DNA of 64,000 bases from Planctomycetota bacterium. Lineage in GTDB: Bacteria; Planctomycetota; UBA8742; UBA2392. Under the pieces are notes generated by a model. The model saw only the letters and a list, made by a program, of their open reading frames with translations, was not told the DNA's origin and did not search any database. The stretch is from positions 1-64,000 of the forward strand of contig JADZFR010000002.1 of the NCBI GenBank assembly GCA_020849795.1, given 5' to 3'. Each line of letters begins with the position of its first letter. The first letter of the stretch is position 1. The translations under genes were made by a program, and so were the position numbers. Positions 55,867 to 64,000 of this stretch are shown piece by piece.

Positions 55867-57316
55867 GCAGGAAGTCATGCTCATGGCCCTTGCTGTAAAG
55901 CAGGGCCTGATCCAGAAAGAGCAGGTCCAGGAATGCATGGACCTGCAAACCGCCCTCGCGGAGCAGAAGGGCATGGACCTGCCGTTGGTCCAGATCGCCC
56001 TCAAGAAGAAGTATCTCACGCCCGAGCAAGCCAGCAATCTTTCGGGCGGCGCGATCGATATCCCGGGCGTCGGCGACCACGTCACGGTGCAGATGGCCAG
56101 CACGATCAGCATCTACGAGATTCACAAGGAAATCGGCCAGGGCGGCATGGCCACAGTCTTTTTGGCCACTCACAAAGAGTCGAAGCGCAAGTGCGCCCTG
56201 AAGGTGCTGTTTCCCAAGCACGTCAAGAACGAGAAGTTCGTCCAGCGCTTTCTGCGCGAAGGCCGACTGCTCAAAGAGTTCGAGTGCGAAAGCATTGCCA
56301 AGGGCTTCGAGTACGGCAAAGCCGGCAAAGAAAACCCGCTGTACTTCATGAGCATGGAGTACATCGACGGCCCCAGCATCCAGGACCTGCTGGACCGCGA
56401 CGGGCCCTTTGACGAACAAAAGGCGATTTACGTGATCACCGAGGCCGCCCGCGGCCTGGCGTACATGCAAGAGCGCGGCGTAGTCCACCGCGACGTGAAG
56501 CCCGACAACATCATGTGGGCCGGCGATGGCCGCGTCGTGCTGGTGGACCTGGGTTTTGCGGCGCCGATTCGAAAGGACCTTGCAGGCCAGTACGAGGATG
56601 AAACTTGCGGCACGGTGCAGTACATCAGTCCCGAGCAAGCCAAGGGCCAAGCCGACTTGGACATCCGGGCGGACATCTACAGCCTGGGCGCCACGCTGTA
56701 CCACATGGTCGTCGGTGAGTTGCCCTTCACCGGCAAAGACAGCATGGAAGTGATGGCCAAGCAGGTGATGGAAGGCCTGAACCAGCACAGCCTTAAGGGC
56801 GGCAAGATCAGCGTTCACATGCACTACTTTATCGAGAAGATGATGAGCAAAGAACGCGACTTCCGATACCAGAGTGCGCGCGAAGTAGTGGACGACGTGA
56901 CCGAGGTGCTGGAGGGTGCAGCCGACCTTCAGTACAACCCTGCCAACGACCCCGGCAACCCTTTCCAGTTCAAGCTTGGCGCCGGCAATCCTCACAGTAC
57001 CCAGCGCATGACGGCTGTCGGCAATGCGACCGGCAAGTTCAACCCCGTGCCCGGGCCAAACAACACCAGCGTGCGTATTCGGCCGAACGGCCAGAGCGTT
57101 CGTCTTCCGGGCGCCGGGACGGTCAAGGGCAACACCAGCAGTGTGCGCAACGCCATCCCATCCAAGACCAGCACCGGCAGCCTGCGCAAACCGCCGGTGA
57201 AACCCGGCAGCAGCCTGAAGCTGCCCAACGCCACGCAACCACCGCCGACCAACCCCGGCCACAAGTTGCCCAACAAGAGCGTGCGCCTGCCCCACAAAAA
57301 GGGCGAAGGCGCCTAA
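55856..57316 (+). CDS. Serine/threonine protein kinase, 486 aa
   Basis: Starts with a short helical module (MASKQEVMLMALAVKQGLI…), then the kinase domain (about 88-350): glycine-rich loop GQGGMATV (94-101), Lys116 in CALKVL, HRDVKPDN (211-218), DLG at 231-233 in place of DFG, and GTVQYISPEQ in the activation segment. The C-terminal 120 residues are low complexity (Pro, Asn, Gly, Thr, Lys), probably disordered. No transmembrane segment is seen, so it is likely cytoplasmic. ATG 55856 is inside the upstream 97-aa gene and has GAGGA upstream. The WD40 kinase shares the DFG variation. Confidence 0.87.
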   Translation: MASKQEVMLMALAVKQGLIQKEQVQECMDLQTALAEQKGMDLPLVQIALKKKYLTPEQASNLSGGAIDIPGVGDHVTVQMASTISIYEIHKEIGQGGMATVFLATHKESKRKCALKVLFPKHVKNEKFVQRFLREGRLLKEFECESIAKGFEYGKAGKENPLYFMSMEYIDGPSIQDLLDRDGPFDEQKAIYVITEAARGLAYMQERGVVHRDVKPDNIMWAGDGRVVLVDLGFAAPIRKDLAGQYEDETCGTVQYISPEQAKGQADLDIRADIYSLGATLYHMVVGELPFTGKDSMEVMAKQVMEGLNQHSLKGGKISVHMHYFIEKMMSKERDFRYQSAREVVDDVTEVLEGAADLQYNPANDPGNPFQFKLGAGNPHSTQRMTAVGNATGKFNPVPGPNNTSVRIRPNGQSVRLPGAGTVKGNTSSVRNAIPSKTSTGSLRKPPVKPGSSLKLPNATQPPPTNPGHKLPNKSVRLPHKKGEGA

Positions 57317-57594
57317 GCCGGTTTCCAGTGCCGTGGCGGCTTGTCCCTGTGCTGCACGGTGACCAGCGTGCCGTCGGGCCCGACAATGACGGCGATGCCG
57401 CGGAACTGTTCGAGGCTAACGCGAAACTTGCGCCGCGCCTTGACCGCCGTGCGCCGACCCAGAAAGTACGCGAAACAACCGCGACCAGCCCAGAAGCACT
57501 TGCCGAAGGTGAGCACAGCGTCGATGGCGTGGTCCGAGATGGAACGCGAAGCCTGTCGCCACCGCGCATGATTCGTGATCTGCAGTCCGTGCAT
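57313..57594 (-). CDS. DUF4258-like small protein, 93 aa
   Basis: A short basic protein with the pattern HAIDAVLTFGKCFW … AYFLGRRTAVKAR … VIVGPDGTLVTVQHR, which resembles DUF4258-type small proteins. ATG 57594 has an AAGGGGG run upstream. It converges on the kinase gene with a 4-base overlap of stop codons. Function unknown. Confidence 0.55.
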   Translation of the reverse strand: MHGLQITNHARWRQASRSISDHAIDAVLTFGKCFWAGRGCFAYFLGRRTAVKARRKFRVSLEQFRGIAVIVGPDGTLVTVQHRDKPPRHWKPA

Positions 57595-57987
57595 GACTTC
57601 CCCCTTTGGTTGCTATCAGTGTACCGGGCAATGCGACACACGATCTCGGCACACCCCACGAGTGCTGCGCTCTCTTGGCACCAGTCGACGCGCAACTCAC
57701 GTTGTTGAAAGACTTTGCGGCGGATTGTGGTTTCAAGTTTCCAATCTCAAACCCACCCCCGCACCTTTTTTTTCGGGTGGATATTGCAGCGCTTCCGTGG
57801 GGCATCTTCATCCCCCACACAATCCTGAAAACACTGCCGAAACAGCGTCCGCGGCTTCCTGTGGTTGGCGCATGAATTGGAGCGTCGCGTAGGCTGTCTG
57901 GTCTCTGTTGATGCACCGCCCGTTGGCGTCGTGCCTTGCCAGCGCGGCTATAAGCCCTAAGCTGAAGGGGTCGTGAGTTGTCCGCGC
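57595..57987. other. Intergenic stretch, no gene supported
   Basis: About 390 bases between the DUF4258-like gene and the rnc leader. Short frames exist, but none has a ribosome binding site or protein-like composition. The only visible structure is an eight-T run (around 57766-57773) within a CCACCC/GGGTGG inverted repeat (about 57753-57780). Confidence 0.45.
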
Positions 57988-58036
57988 AGTCCCGATTTCG
58001 GGGCTTCCCGGACTCCTCATCGCAAGTCTTGAGGAG
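57988..58036 (+). promoter_or_regulatory. rnc leader stem-loops, second one masks the ribosome binding site
   Basis: Stem 1: 57988-58005 (AGTCCCG and CGGGGCT around a small loop). Stem 2: CTCCTCA (58013-58019) pairs perfectly with TGAGGAG (58030-58036); GAGGAG is the ribosome binding site of rnc (ATG 58043). In E. coli, RNase III represses its own synthesis by cutting a stem-loop in its leader; this leader has the form expected for such autocontrol. Cleavage has not been shown here. Confidence 0.5.
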
Positions 58037-58042
58037 CAACGC

Positions 58043-58864
58043 ATGTCCACGGAAACGGCGGACGACAAGCCAAAGTCCGCATCGCGCAAACACACATTTG
58101 CAGGCACTGATGCTGACCGCATGGAACGCGCCGCTGCGCTGATGAATCACCAGTTCAACGACATCACGCATCTGCGCAACGCGCTTACGCACAGCAGCGC
58201 CAAGTCAAACAAGCACCCCAGCAACGAGCGCATGGAGTTCCTGGGCGACGCCGTGCTGGGCCTGATCGTCAGCGAAATGCTGTATGACTGGTACCCCGAC
58301 TTCCCCGAAGGCGAACTGACACGCGTGAAGTCCGTCGCCGTGTCCCGCGCGGTACTCGCCGACCGCGTGCGCGAGCGCGGCTTTGCCGAGTTGATGTACC
58401 TGGGCAAGGGTGTGCGCCGCGAGGGCGGGGCGCGCTTGCCGGTCAGCATTCTGGCCAACCTGTACGAGGCGTTGCTGTGCGCAGTGTACGCCGACGGGGG
58501 CCTGAAGGCAGCGCGCAAGTTTGTCGAGGACGACCTGGGGCCCGTGATTCGCAGCATCACCAGCCACCAGTTTCAGCAGAATTACAAAAGCGCGCTGCAA
58601 CACCTGGTGCAGTCGCGCAACGAGCGCGCGCCGACTTACAGGGTCATCACCGAAGTCGGCCCCGACCACCAAAAGGAATTTCACGTGGTTGTTCAGGTGG
58701 ATGGTGTCAGCTTCGGCCCCGGTGTGGGACGTAACAAGAAAGAAGCTGAGCAGCGGGCCGCCAAAGCCGCGTTGACCGAACTGCTCAAAGAGTTCGACAA
58801 AGCCGACGATGATGACGAGCTCCTTGAGGTACCTATCCCTGAAGACGAATTCGACGACGAATAA
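58043..58864 (+). CDS. rnc: Ribonuclease III
   Basis: 273-aa double-strand-specific endoribonuclease. The signature NERMEFLGDAVLGL (residues 61-74, with Glu65 and Asp69) and the second acidic segment (ANLYEALLCAVYADGG, Glu142) are present; the latter has Asn where many RNase III proteins have Asp. A dsRNA-binding domain occupies about residues 175-250 (NYKSALQHLVQSR … GRNKKEAEQRAAKAAL), followed by an acidic tail (PEDEFDDE). ATG 58043 follows GAGGAG. Its leader could fold to mask this site. The next gene starts inside its 3' end. Confidence 0.95.
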   Translation: MSTETADDKPKSASRKHTFAGTDADRMERAAALMNHQFNDITHLRNALTHSSAKSNKHPSNERMEFLGDAVLGLIVSEMLYDWYPDFPEGELTRVKSVAVSRAVLADRVRERGFAELMYLGKGVRREGGARLPVSILANLYEALLCAVYADGGLKAARKFVEDDLGPVIRSITSHQFQQNYKSALQHLVQSRNERAPTYRVITEVGPDHQKEFHVVVQVDGVSFGPGVGRNKKEAEQRAAKAALTELLKEFDKADDDDELLEVPIPEDEFDDE

Positions 58865-59519
58865 GGATGTTGGCTTTGCCGCGCTGTTGGGCATGTCTGC
58901 GGGCGTACTGGTTGCCGTAGCGACCTGGCTGTCGCCGCTGGCAGCCATCGACCGGGCAGCGCTGGCGTTGATTGCCGTGACGTTGTCCATGCCGCTGGGC
59001 GTGGTCGCCGTCGGCCCCGCCGACAACTTGCGTGATGCCGTGCGCCGTGCCCTTTGCGCGATGACGGCCTGCGCTGCATTCGTGACGGTGCTGGCGGTCG
59101 CCGAGCCTGCCCTGTGGTTCCGGGCGCTCGTGTGGTGTCTGCCTGCCGCGCTGATCGGCGGCAGCCTCGCCGCACTCGGCCGCGTGCTCGGCGTTGCGGC
59201 TGCCTTCGGGTGGCTGGCACTGTGCGGACTGCCCTTTTACTTCGACGCGATGCCCGTGCTGCGCGACACCGCATCCAACTGGGCGTTGAGCGGATGCCCG
59301 TGGCTCGGGTTCAGCCAGGACGTGCTGGGCGGTGACCCGCTGCGTCGCCCGGTGCTTTATCTGGGGCGCATGAGCGGGCTTTCCGACAGGCCGGTCGGCG
59401 ACTTGCTGGGCGCGGGCACGCTGTGGCTGGCGGGCGCTCTGTCGCTGGCAACGCTGATGGCGCGCTGCGGCGTGCGCAGGCCGGCAAGAGAAGCGTCGCC
59501 TGAAGTCGCGGCGACGTGA
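58809..59519 (+). CDS. Hypothetical membrane protein, 236 aa
   Basis: Four or five transmembrane segments (about residues 22-45, 48-68, 82-104, 105-155) and a hydrophilic C-terminus with a further hydrophobic stretch (LLGAGTLWLAGALSLATLMA). No family is recognised. The proposed ATG 58809 lies in the last 56 bases of rnc; ATG 58896 inside the frame is a later possibility. The overlap suggests co-expression with rnc. It is followed by the SRAP-family gene. Confidence 0.5.
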   Translation: MMTSSLRYLSLKTNSTTNKDVGFAALLGMSAGVLVAVATWLSPLAAIDRAALALIAVTLSMPLGVVAVGPADNLRDAVRRALCAMTACAAFVTVLAVAEPALWFRALVWCLPAALIGGSLAALGRVLGVAAAFGWLALCGLPFYFDAMPVLRDTASNWALSGCPWLGFSQDVLGGDPLRRPVLYLGRMSGLSDRPVGDLLGAGTLWLAGALSLATLMARCGVRRPAREASPEVAAT

Positions 59520-59542
59520 CGGCGTGCAATGAGGATGGACCC

Positions 59543-60235
59543 ATGCCCGGCCGCCTGATCCAGGATGCAACCGTTCCTGCTGCATTGTTCGGACCCTTCG
59601 GTGCCGACTTCGCCGACGCTTGGGCGCCGCGCTACAACGTTGGGCCGGGCCAGAGCGTGCATGTGGTCTGCATTCGCGATGGGCGCGTTGCAGTGCGGCC
59701 CATGCGCTGGGGCATCACCGCACGCCAGCGCGGCATCGGCGGCAGTCACAAGTTCTGCCGCAGTGAGTCCGCGCGCGACAAGCAGCCGTTTCGCGATGCC
59801 ATCTCCGCGCGGCGCTGCATCGTTCCGATCACCGGCTGGTACGAATGGCCCGTGCCGAAAGAGGTTCACTGCGTGCGGCCGGTTGCGTCCGGGCCGCTGG
59901 CGCTGGCGGCGATCTATGCTGTAGGCGGTGAAGACATGTTTGTCATCCTTACCTGTGAGCCCAACAACTTCGTTAAGCCGCTTCACCACCGCATGGGCGT
60001 GTTCCTTGAGCAGGCGAACTGGGCAGCGTGGCTTGACCCGGCGACCGCGCCCGAAGTCATCGACGCGATGCTTGGGCAGTGCCCGGACGACTGGTTCACC
60101 GAGTATCGCGTCAGCGCGCGCGCAAGCCGGTTGCGCAACGATGACGCCAAGTGCGTCGAACCGCTGAGTGAGCGGACGCTCAAGCGCAAACCGCGGCCGA
60201 AGCCGTACGGCGGGCGACTTGGCAACCTTCGATAA
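59543..60235 (+). CDS. SRAP-family protein lacking the catalytic Cys2
   Basis: SRAP (HMCES/YedK) proteins cross-link to abasic sites in single-stranded DNA through a Cys exposed at residue 2 after removal of Met1. This 230-aa protein has the family layout: PRYNVGPGQSV, MRWG, the Glu101 in TGWYEW and His148 in PLHHRMGV. But the usual MCGR start is MPGR here, so Cys2 is Pro. The conserved NARSE is changed to FCRSE (residues 71-75), losing the catalytic Asn. ATG 59543 has AGGA seven bases upstream and an upstream start would not restore MCGR. It probably binds DNA or is inactive. Confidence 0.8.
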   Translation: MPGRLIQDATVPAALFGPFGADFADAWAPRYNVGPGQSVHVVCIRDGRVAVRPMRWGITARQRGIGGSHKFCRSESARDKQPFRDAISARRCIVPITGWYEWPVPKEVHCVRPVASGPLALAAIYAVGGEDMFVILTCEPNNFVKPLHHRMGVFLEQANWAAWLDPATAPEVIDAMLGQCPDDWFTEYRVSARASRLRNDDAKCVEPLSERTLKRKPRPKPYGGRLGNLR

Positions 60236-60236
60236 A

Positions 60237-60268
60237 GTAAGAAGGACGGGCGGACCCGTCCTTCTTAC
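60237..60268. terminator. Bidirectional Rho-independent terminator
   Basis: A perfect 14-bp stem (60237-60250 and 60255-60268) with loop CGGA lies between the convergent SRAP gene and the 1141-aa gene. On the minus strand it is followed by TTTATC. Confidence 0.8.
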
Positions 60269-60282
60269 TACGCACACTGCGT

Positions 60283-63200
60283 TCATGCCTTGCGTTTGCG
60301 TCGGGCTGCAGCAACGACCAGCAGCAACCACACCCAGACGGCGGCGCCAGCCGGTGCCGCCACGCAGCCACCACCGTCGCTGCTTCCGCCTTTGCTGAGA
60401 TGCCCGGTGGCTGGCGCGACCGGAATGTGCAGCCAGCGCTCGTCCGTGCCACCCAGCGCGTCGGTGACGCGCACACGAAATGTGTACATGCCGTGCGGAT
60501 CGACGGGCGTCCCGGTTAGCGTGCCGTCGGGGTCAAGCGTCAGGCCCGGCGGCAATGCGCCGGCCAGCTGGGCCCATGTGTACGGTGCCGTGCCGTTGCC
60601 GGCGGGCAGCACCTCGGCATACAGGTCGCCGACTTTTGCCGTGGGCAGGGTAGAGCCTGCAATCACCACGCCGTTGGGGTCTTCGCCCATGCCCGATAGC
60701 GCAAAGGTAAACGCGCTGGCCACCTGTGCATCATTGTGCGTGAACTCGACGGTGGCGGCTTTTGGCCCCTTCGCCAAAGGGTCAAACCACAGCACGAATG
60801 AAGCATAACTGTTCGGCGCAATCACCAGCGTCATGGCGGCGTTGTCGATGCCGAAGTCGCCAACATGCGTCCCGGACAGCACGGGCAACGCGCCCAGCAC
60901 CAGGCTTTGCCAGCCGTCGTTGTGAACGAACACATCCAGCGGCATGCTTGCACCGGCATTCACGTCGCGGGGCGCGAACTGTGTCGGCCCGGCGGCCGCG
61001 GCCCCCGGCGCGACCTGCGTGCCGTTGGGTGCGGCAAGCGTGACGCGCAGCACCGGCGCATTGATGATGCCATAGCCGGCAACGTTGAACTCAAACGGCG
61101 TCGCGGTGCCCGTGTCGTTGTGGGGTAGACTGATCAAGGCACCGCGAGCGCCGGTTGCCGTTGGCGCGAAGTGAATCACGAAAGTCGTGGACTGCGATGG
61201 CTGGACCAGCAGCACGGTCTGCGTCGTATCCAGCGAGAATGCCGGGTCGCCGGTGATGGTAGGAAGCTGTGTCAGCACCAGGTCCTGGTTGCCGGCGTTT
61301 TCAATTTCAATCGTCAGGCTTGCCGGCGCGCCATAGATGTCCACGTTGCCGAAGTCCAGGCCGCCAACGGCACTTGAACCATTAGAGATCAGGCCGCCCG
61401 ATGACGTGTCCAGCACCCGGATCACTGGCCCCGCCGATGCACCCACACCGCGCAAGCCGAAGGTGAATGGCGACGTGGTGTTGCCTGCGGTGTGGGTGAA
61501 CGTCACGGTCGCGGTCTTGATGCCTGCGCTGGTCGGCTTGAAGCGCACATAGAACCACACGTTGTTCTGGCCCTGGGCCGGGACCGAGGTCCACGGGTTC
61601 AGCCAGTACAGTTCGAACTCGCCAGGATCGCCGCCCGTCAGCGACGGCGGGTCCACGGAGAATGAATTGCTGCTTGTGTTCTTGCATATGATCAGCGTCC
61701 AGTTGCTCGCGCCGCCGGCGATGGTGGTGCCGTAGTCACGCAGGCCGCCCCAGCCAGCGCCATTGAAAATTTCGTGCTGGCCGGTGCCGCCCGTGTTGTC
61801 TTCCCAGACATGCAGGCCCGGCTGCGGGCTGCCCGAGAACACGACGTCCAGGGTATCTGTTGCTTCAAAGCCTGCGCCCGACGGCGTGTCACCGCGGACA
61901 TACAGCTTGAGCTGGAACGTCTGATTGACGCGATACGGTGCCACACCAGTGCACGTAAACGTCCCGTTCAGCACAACGTTGCTGCCCGCCGGCACAACAA
62001 CAGGCACGCTCAACGCCCATGTGCCTACGTTTTGCCAACTGTCTTTATGCAGCCGATAGTCCTGGATGTCATAGTTGGTGGCACCGGCCTGGATAGGAAT
62101 GGTGGCGCCAACCTCGAACTCGGTGATGGTCAGCGGCACCGTGCCGGGGTTGTCAACCAGCGCCGACCATTGGTGCACGCTGCCAGGATAGAGCTGCGGG
62201 TACACGATGCTCGAAATCGGGTTCATCAACGTGCCGGTTGTCTGCACGTCAAAGGCGCTTGCTTGCAAAGTGGTTTCCGGTTGTGCGCCGATCTCGACGT
62301 CGTCGATACACCACCCGGCAAAGTCATCGGGCATCGGCGTGACGCCCGGGTTGTTGTACGAAGCGTCCGCGGCGGGCCCGATGGCAAAGCGCACCTGTAC
62401 CCGGGACTGACCCGCGGCGACCGCCGTGAGGTCGCAGTCGCACAGCGACCATGCCACATCGACCAGCGCCTCGGCGGTGCTGTCTACGCTTGGGTACCAG
62501 ACCGTGGTCCAGTTAGTGCCGTCAACGCTGACCTGTACCTTTACGCGGTCAATGCCCCAGTCGGCGGTGCGCCGTGTGCTGAGCCAGCGCCGAAAACGAA
62601 GCCGTACACTTGCAAGCGCACTGCAGTCGACGATCGGCGAGACTGCCCACAGCGGCTGCGGCAGAAACCCGTTGTAGACGTAGTAGCTGCCGATGCTGTC
62701 GGCGAGGATCATGTTGTCGTGTGTGCCGGGTGTGAAGTCGAAGTCGGGCTCGGACGTTAGTTCGCCGGTGCGATTGGAGCCGCCCCCGACATAATAGGTA
62801 GCGACGCTGCGCGTCCAGGTGTTGTCGAGCTGCCAGCCCATGTTGTTGGTGAACGTGTCCTTGAACGGTGCAGTCACCGGCGCGGGCAGCACGCGCACCG
62901 TCAGCGTGCGTTGCGCCACCACCTGCTGCGCGCTGGTAGCCTGCACCGTGACAGAATAAGTCTGCGCGCCATAGCCGGCCCCGGGCGACGGCGTGCCGGC
63001 CAACCGAAAGTTGTCGCCGGATGCGGTGAGGCTCAGGCCGGCAGGCAGCGCGCCGCCAACTACCGACCACTGAAAGGGCGTGCGGCCGTGCACCGCCGTG
63101 ATGTCCGACTGGTAGGGTTGCCCCTCTATCGCTTCCGGAAGTTCAAGCGTCGCGACACTGAAGGTGATCGGTGCCACGTCGATCAGCCAGTCTTCGACTT

Positions 63201-63708
63201 CGCCGGTATAGAAGAAGCCATTTGGTACAAGCCGCGGGCCGCCGCCCATGTTTTCCTGCAGCGTGATTCGGACCGCTACCTTGTTCGCGCCGTTGCGTGC
63301 GAAGTTCCGCGTCGCGGTCAGGCGAATGTTGCTGAAGGTGAAGTTTGCCGGCCCCTCGACGTACAGCGGCGAGTAGCGATAGCGCTCGGTGGATTCCCAC
63401 ACACCGTTGTCGTTGGCGTCCACCCAGATGATCAGCCATCCCGACCCCTTCACATGGACGGTCAGCGAGTTGTCCGCCGACCAGGGGTTCCAGAAGGGCG
63501 TGCCGACGAGGCCGTCATCGTCGTCGCTGACCCAGTCGCCGCCGACGGGGTTATCCGGGTCGTCACCGTTCAGGGCGCCAAGGCTGCTGCCCGAGTAGCT
63601 GCCGAAGTACGAATACATCGTGCCGTAACTTGCCGGCGCGTCGCCCGAGTCCTGCGCCGCCAGGTTTGCTGCCAGTGCCAGCAGGATCATTGTCGCCAGT
63701 GCCTTCAT
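60283..63708 (-). CDS. Large secreted multidomain protein with C-terminal sorting-type tail, 1141 aa
   Basis: Signal peptide (KALATMILLALAANLAAQ), then a GEVED-type domain ending in FYTGEVEDWLIDV (about 25-180), a putative Ig domain (about 185-275), a lectin/choice-of-anchor J-like domain (about 285-475), several ASH/choice-of-anchor D-like Ig domains (about 485-1010), another putative Ig domain (about 1020-1100), and a tail of GGSSDGGGC, a hydrophobic segment (VWVWLLLVVAA) and RRKRKA. The tail has the tripartite form of MYXO-CTERM/Synerg-CTERM type signals (Cys, membrane helix, basic cluster). ATG 63708 follows AGGGAG. Probably secreted and then attached at the cell surface. Confidence 0.8.
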   Translation of the reverse strand: MKALATMILLALAANLAAQDSGDAPASYGTMYSYFGSYSGSSLGALNGDDPDNPVGGDWVSDDDDGLVGTPFWNPWSADNSLTVHVKGSGWLIIWVDANDNGVWESTERYRYSPLYVEGPANFTFSNIRLTATRNFARNGANKVAVRITLQENMGGGPRLVPNGFFYTGEVEDWLIDVAPITFSVATLELPEAIEGQPYQSDITAVHGRTPFQWSVVGGALPAGLSLTASGDNFRLAGTPSPGAGYGAQTYSVTVQATSAQQVVAQRTLTVRVLPAPVTAPFKDTFTNNMGWQLDNTWTRSVATYYVGGGSNRTGELTSEPDFDFTPGTHDNMILADSIGSYYVYNGFLPQPLWAVSPIVDCSALASVRLRFRRWLSTRRTADWGIDRVKVQVSVDGTNWTTVWYPSVDSTAEALVDVAWSLCDCDLTAVAAGQSRVQVRFAIGPAADASYNNPGVTPMPDDFAGWCIDDVEIGAQPETTLQASAFDVQTTGTLMNPISSIVYPQLYPGSVHQWSALVDNPGTVPLTITEFEVGATIPIQAGATNYDIQDYRLHKDSWQNVGTWALSVPVVVPAGSNVVLNGTFTCTGVAPYRVNQTFQLKLYVRGDTPSGAGFEATDTLDVVFSGSPQPGLHVWEDNTGGTGQHEIFNGAGWGGLRDYGTTIAGGASNWTLIICKNTSSNSFSVDPPSLTGGDPGEFELYWLNPWTSVPAQGQNNVWFYVRFKPTSAGIKTATVTFTHTAGNTTSPFTFGLRGVGASAGPVIRVLDTSSGGLISNGSSAVGGLDFGNVDIYGAPASLTIEIENAGNQDLVLTQLPTITGDPAFSLDTTQTVLLVQPSQSTTFVIHFAPTATGARGALISLPHNDTGTATPFEFNVAGYGIINAPVLRVTLAAPNGTQVAPGAAAAGPTQFAPRDVNAGASMPLDVFVHNDGWQSLVLGALPVLSGTHVGDFGIDNAAMTLVIAPNSYASFVLWFDPLAKGPKAATVEFTHNDAQVASAFTFALSGMGEDPNGVVIAGSTLPTAKVGDLYAEVLPAGNGTAPYTWAQLAGALPPGLTLDPDGTLTGTPVDPHGMYTFRVRVTDALGGTDERWLHIPVAPATGHLSKGGSSDGGGCVAAPAGAAVWVWLLLVVAAARRKRKA

Positions 63709-63821
63709 GGTTCTCCCTCTGTGCCCGCCGTTCCACGCAGAAGAAGTGTACCGAAACCGGAAGAATTGATTTAGACTGGCCGAAACTTGCCCTTCCGCTT
63801 TTCGAAGACAGAGAGGCGCCC

Positions 63822-64000
63822 TTGGAAAAACGGAAAGAAGCGGGCCGACCCGCCGACTATCAGGCCGCTGTGCGTGATCGCCTGAATGAACTCAAGGACC
63901 GCTACGGCCTGTCCGAGATCGCACGCCGTACGCAGACGCCGCTGACCAACGTTCATCGCTACATGCGCGAGGGCAAGGTGCCCGTGGAGTTCTGCTCGGC
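63822..64000 (+). CDS. Helix-turn-helix protein, 3' end outside window
   Basis: The visible 59 residues read LEKRKEAGRPADYQAAVRDR, then NELKDRYGLSEIARRTQTPL, with an HTH-like pattern (LSEIARRTQTPLTNVHRYM). The proposed TTG start at 63822 follows AGAGG by five bases. Frame is open to the end of the window. Probably a DNA-binding regulator; the family cannot be determined from this part. Confidence 0.55.
   Translation, partial: MEKRKEAGRPADYQAAVRDRLNELKDRYGLSEIARRTQTPLTNVHRYMREGKVPVEFCS

Noticed and set aside
57606..57875. Frame of 89 residues between the DUF4258-like gene and rnc
   Set aside because: No ribosome binding site, no protein-like pattern and a T8 run within it.

Overview
The window is GC-rich, densely coding bacterial DNA. 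No rRNA, tRNA, CRISPR array, insertion sequence or prophage module was seen. The gene set points to a Planctomycetota-like organism: exported HEAT and leucine-rich-repeat proteins, a PDZ plus prenyltransferase-like exported protein, a giant Ser/Thr kinase with WD40 repeats, large secreted proteins with choice-of-anchor-type domains, an ECF sigma factor beside a FecR-like membrane protein, a divergent KamA-family radical SAM enzyme, and a lone MCE protein. This is inferred from gene content only; another member of the PVC group or a deep-branching Gram-negative phylum is possible.

Layout. 1-4.4 kb: 3' part of carB, a small unknown gene and an endonuclease III homologue. 4.4-9.2 kb (minus strand): a probable operon of class III aminotransferase, hutI and an exported HEAT protein. 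9.3-10.8 kb: macro-domain protein and two small proteins. 10.8-12.6 kb: a damaged locus where an RTX-repeat gene with an in-frame amber codon lies head to head with the 3' remnant of another gene. 12.6-16 kb: M16-family protein, an 80-aa gene between two strongly structured RNA segments, a coiled-coil membrane protein and a beta-barrel protein. 16-24.2 kb: M1 aminopeptidase with HEAT tail, rpmE-prfA, and a 1083-aa surface protein. 24.2-33.3 kb: a solitary nuoN, ftsK, and a minus-strand run of SPFH/zinc-ribbon protein, membrane protein, MCE protein and DNA methyltransferase. 33.4-36.5 kb: a lower-GC two-gene island whose first gene, a transglutaminase-like protein, is put out of frame by four copies of a 5-bp repeat just after its start codon. 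36.6-41.3 kb: PDZ protein, nrdR, DUF1579-like protein, KamA-family enzyme. 41.6-45.4 kb: LRR paralogues flanking an ECF sigma factor. 45.6-57.6 kb: class I aminotransferase, two Ser/Thr kinases, Na/Pi symporter behind a Pho-box-like array, STAS protein, lipoprotein, cytochrome c'-like protein. 58-64 kb: rnc behind a leader that can mask its own ribosome binding site, a membrane protein, a SRAP-family protein lacking the catalytic Cys2, a 1141-aa secreted protein with a C-terminal sorting-type tail, and the start of a helix-turn-helix gene.

The most unusual observations are the pentanucleotide repeat in the transglutaminase-like gene (possible phase variation), the three consecutive hairpins with C-rich loops ending in a terminator (candidate small RNA), the SRAP protein with a substituted catalytic residue, the LRR reading frame that contains a second complete start with its own signal peptide, and the self-masking rnc leader. 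All calls come from reading the sequence; no database search was possible.
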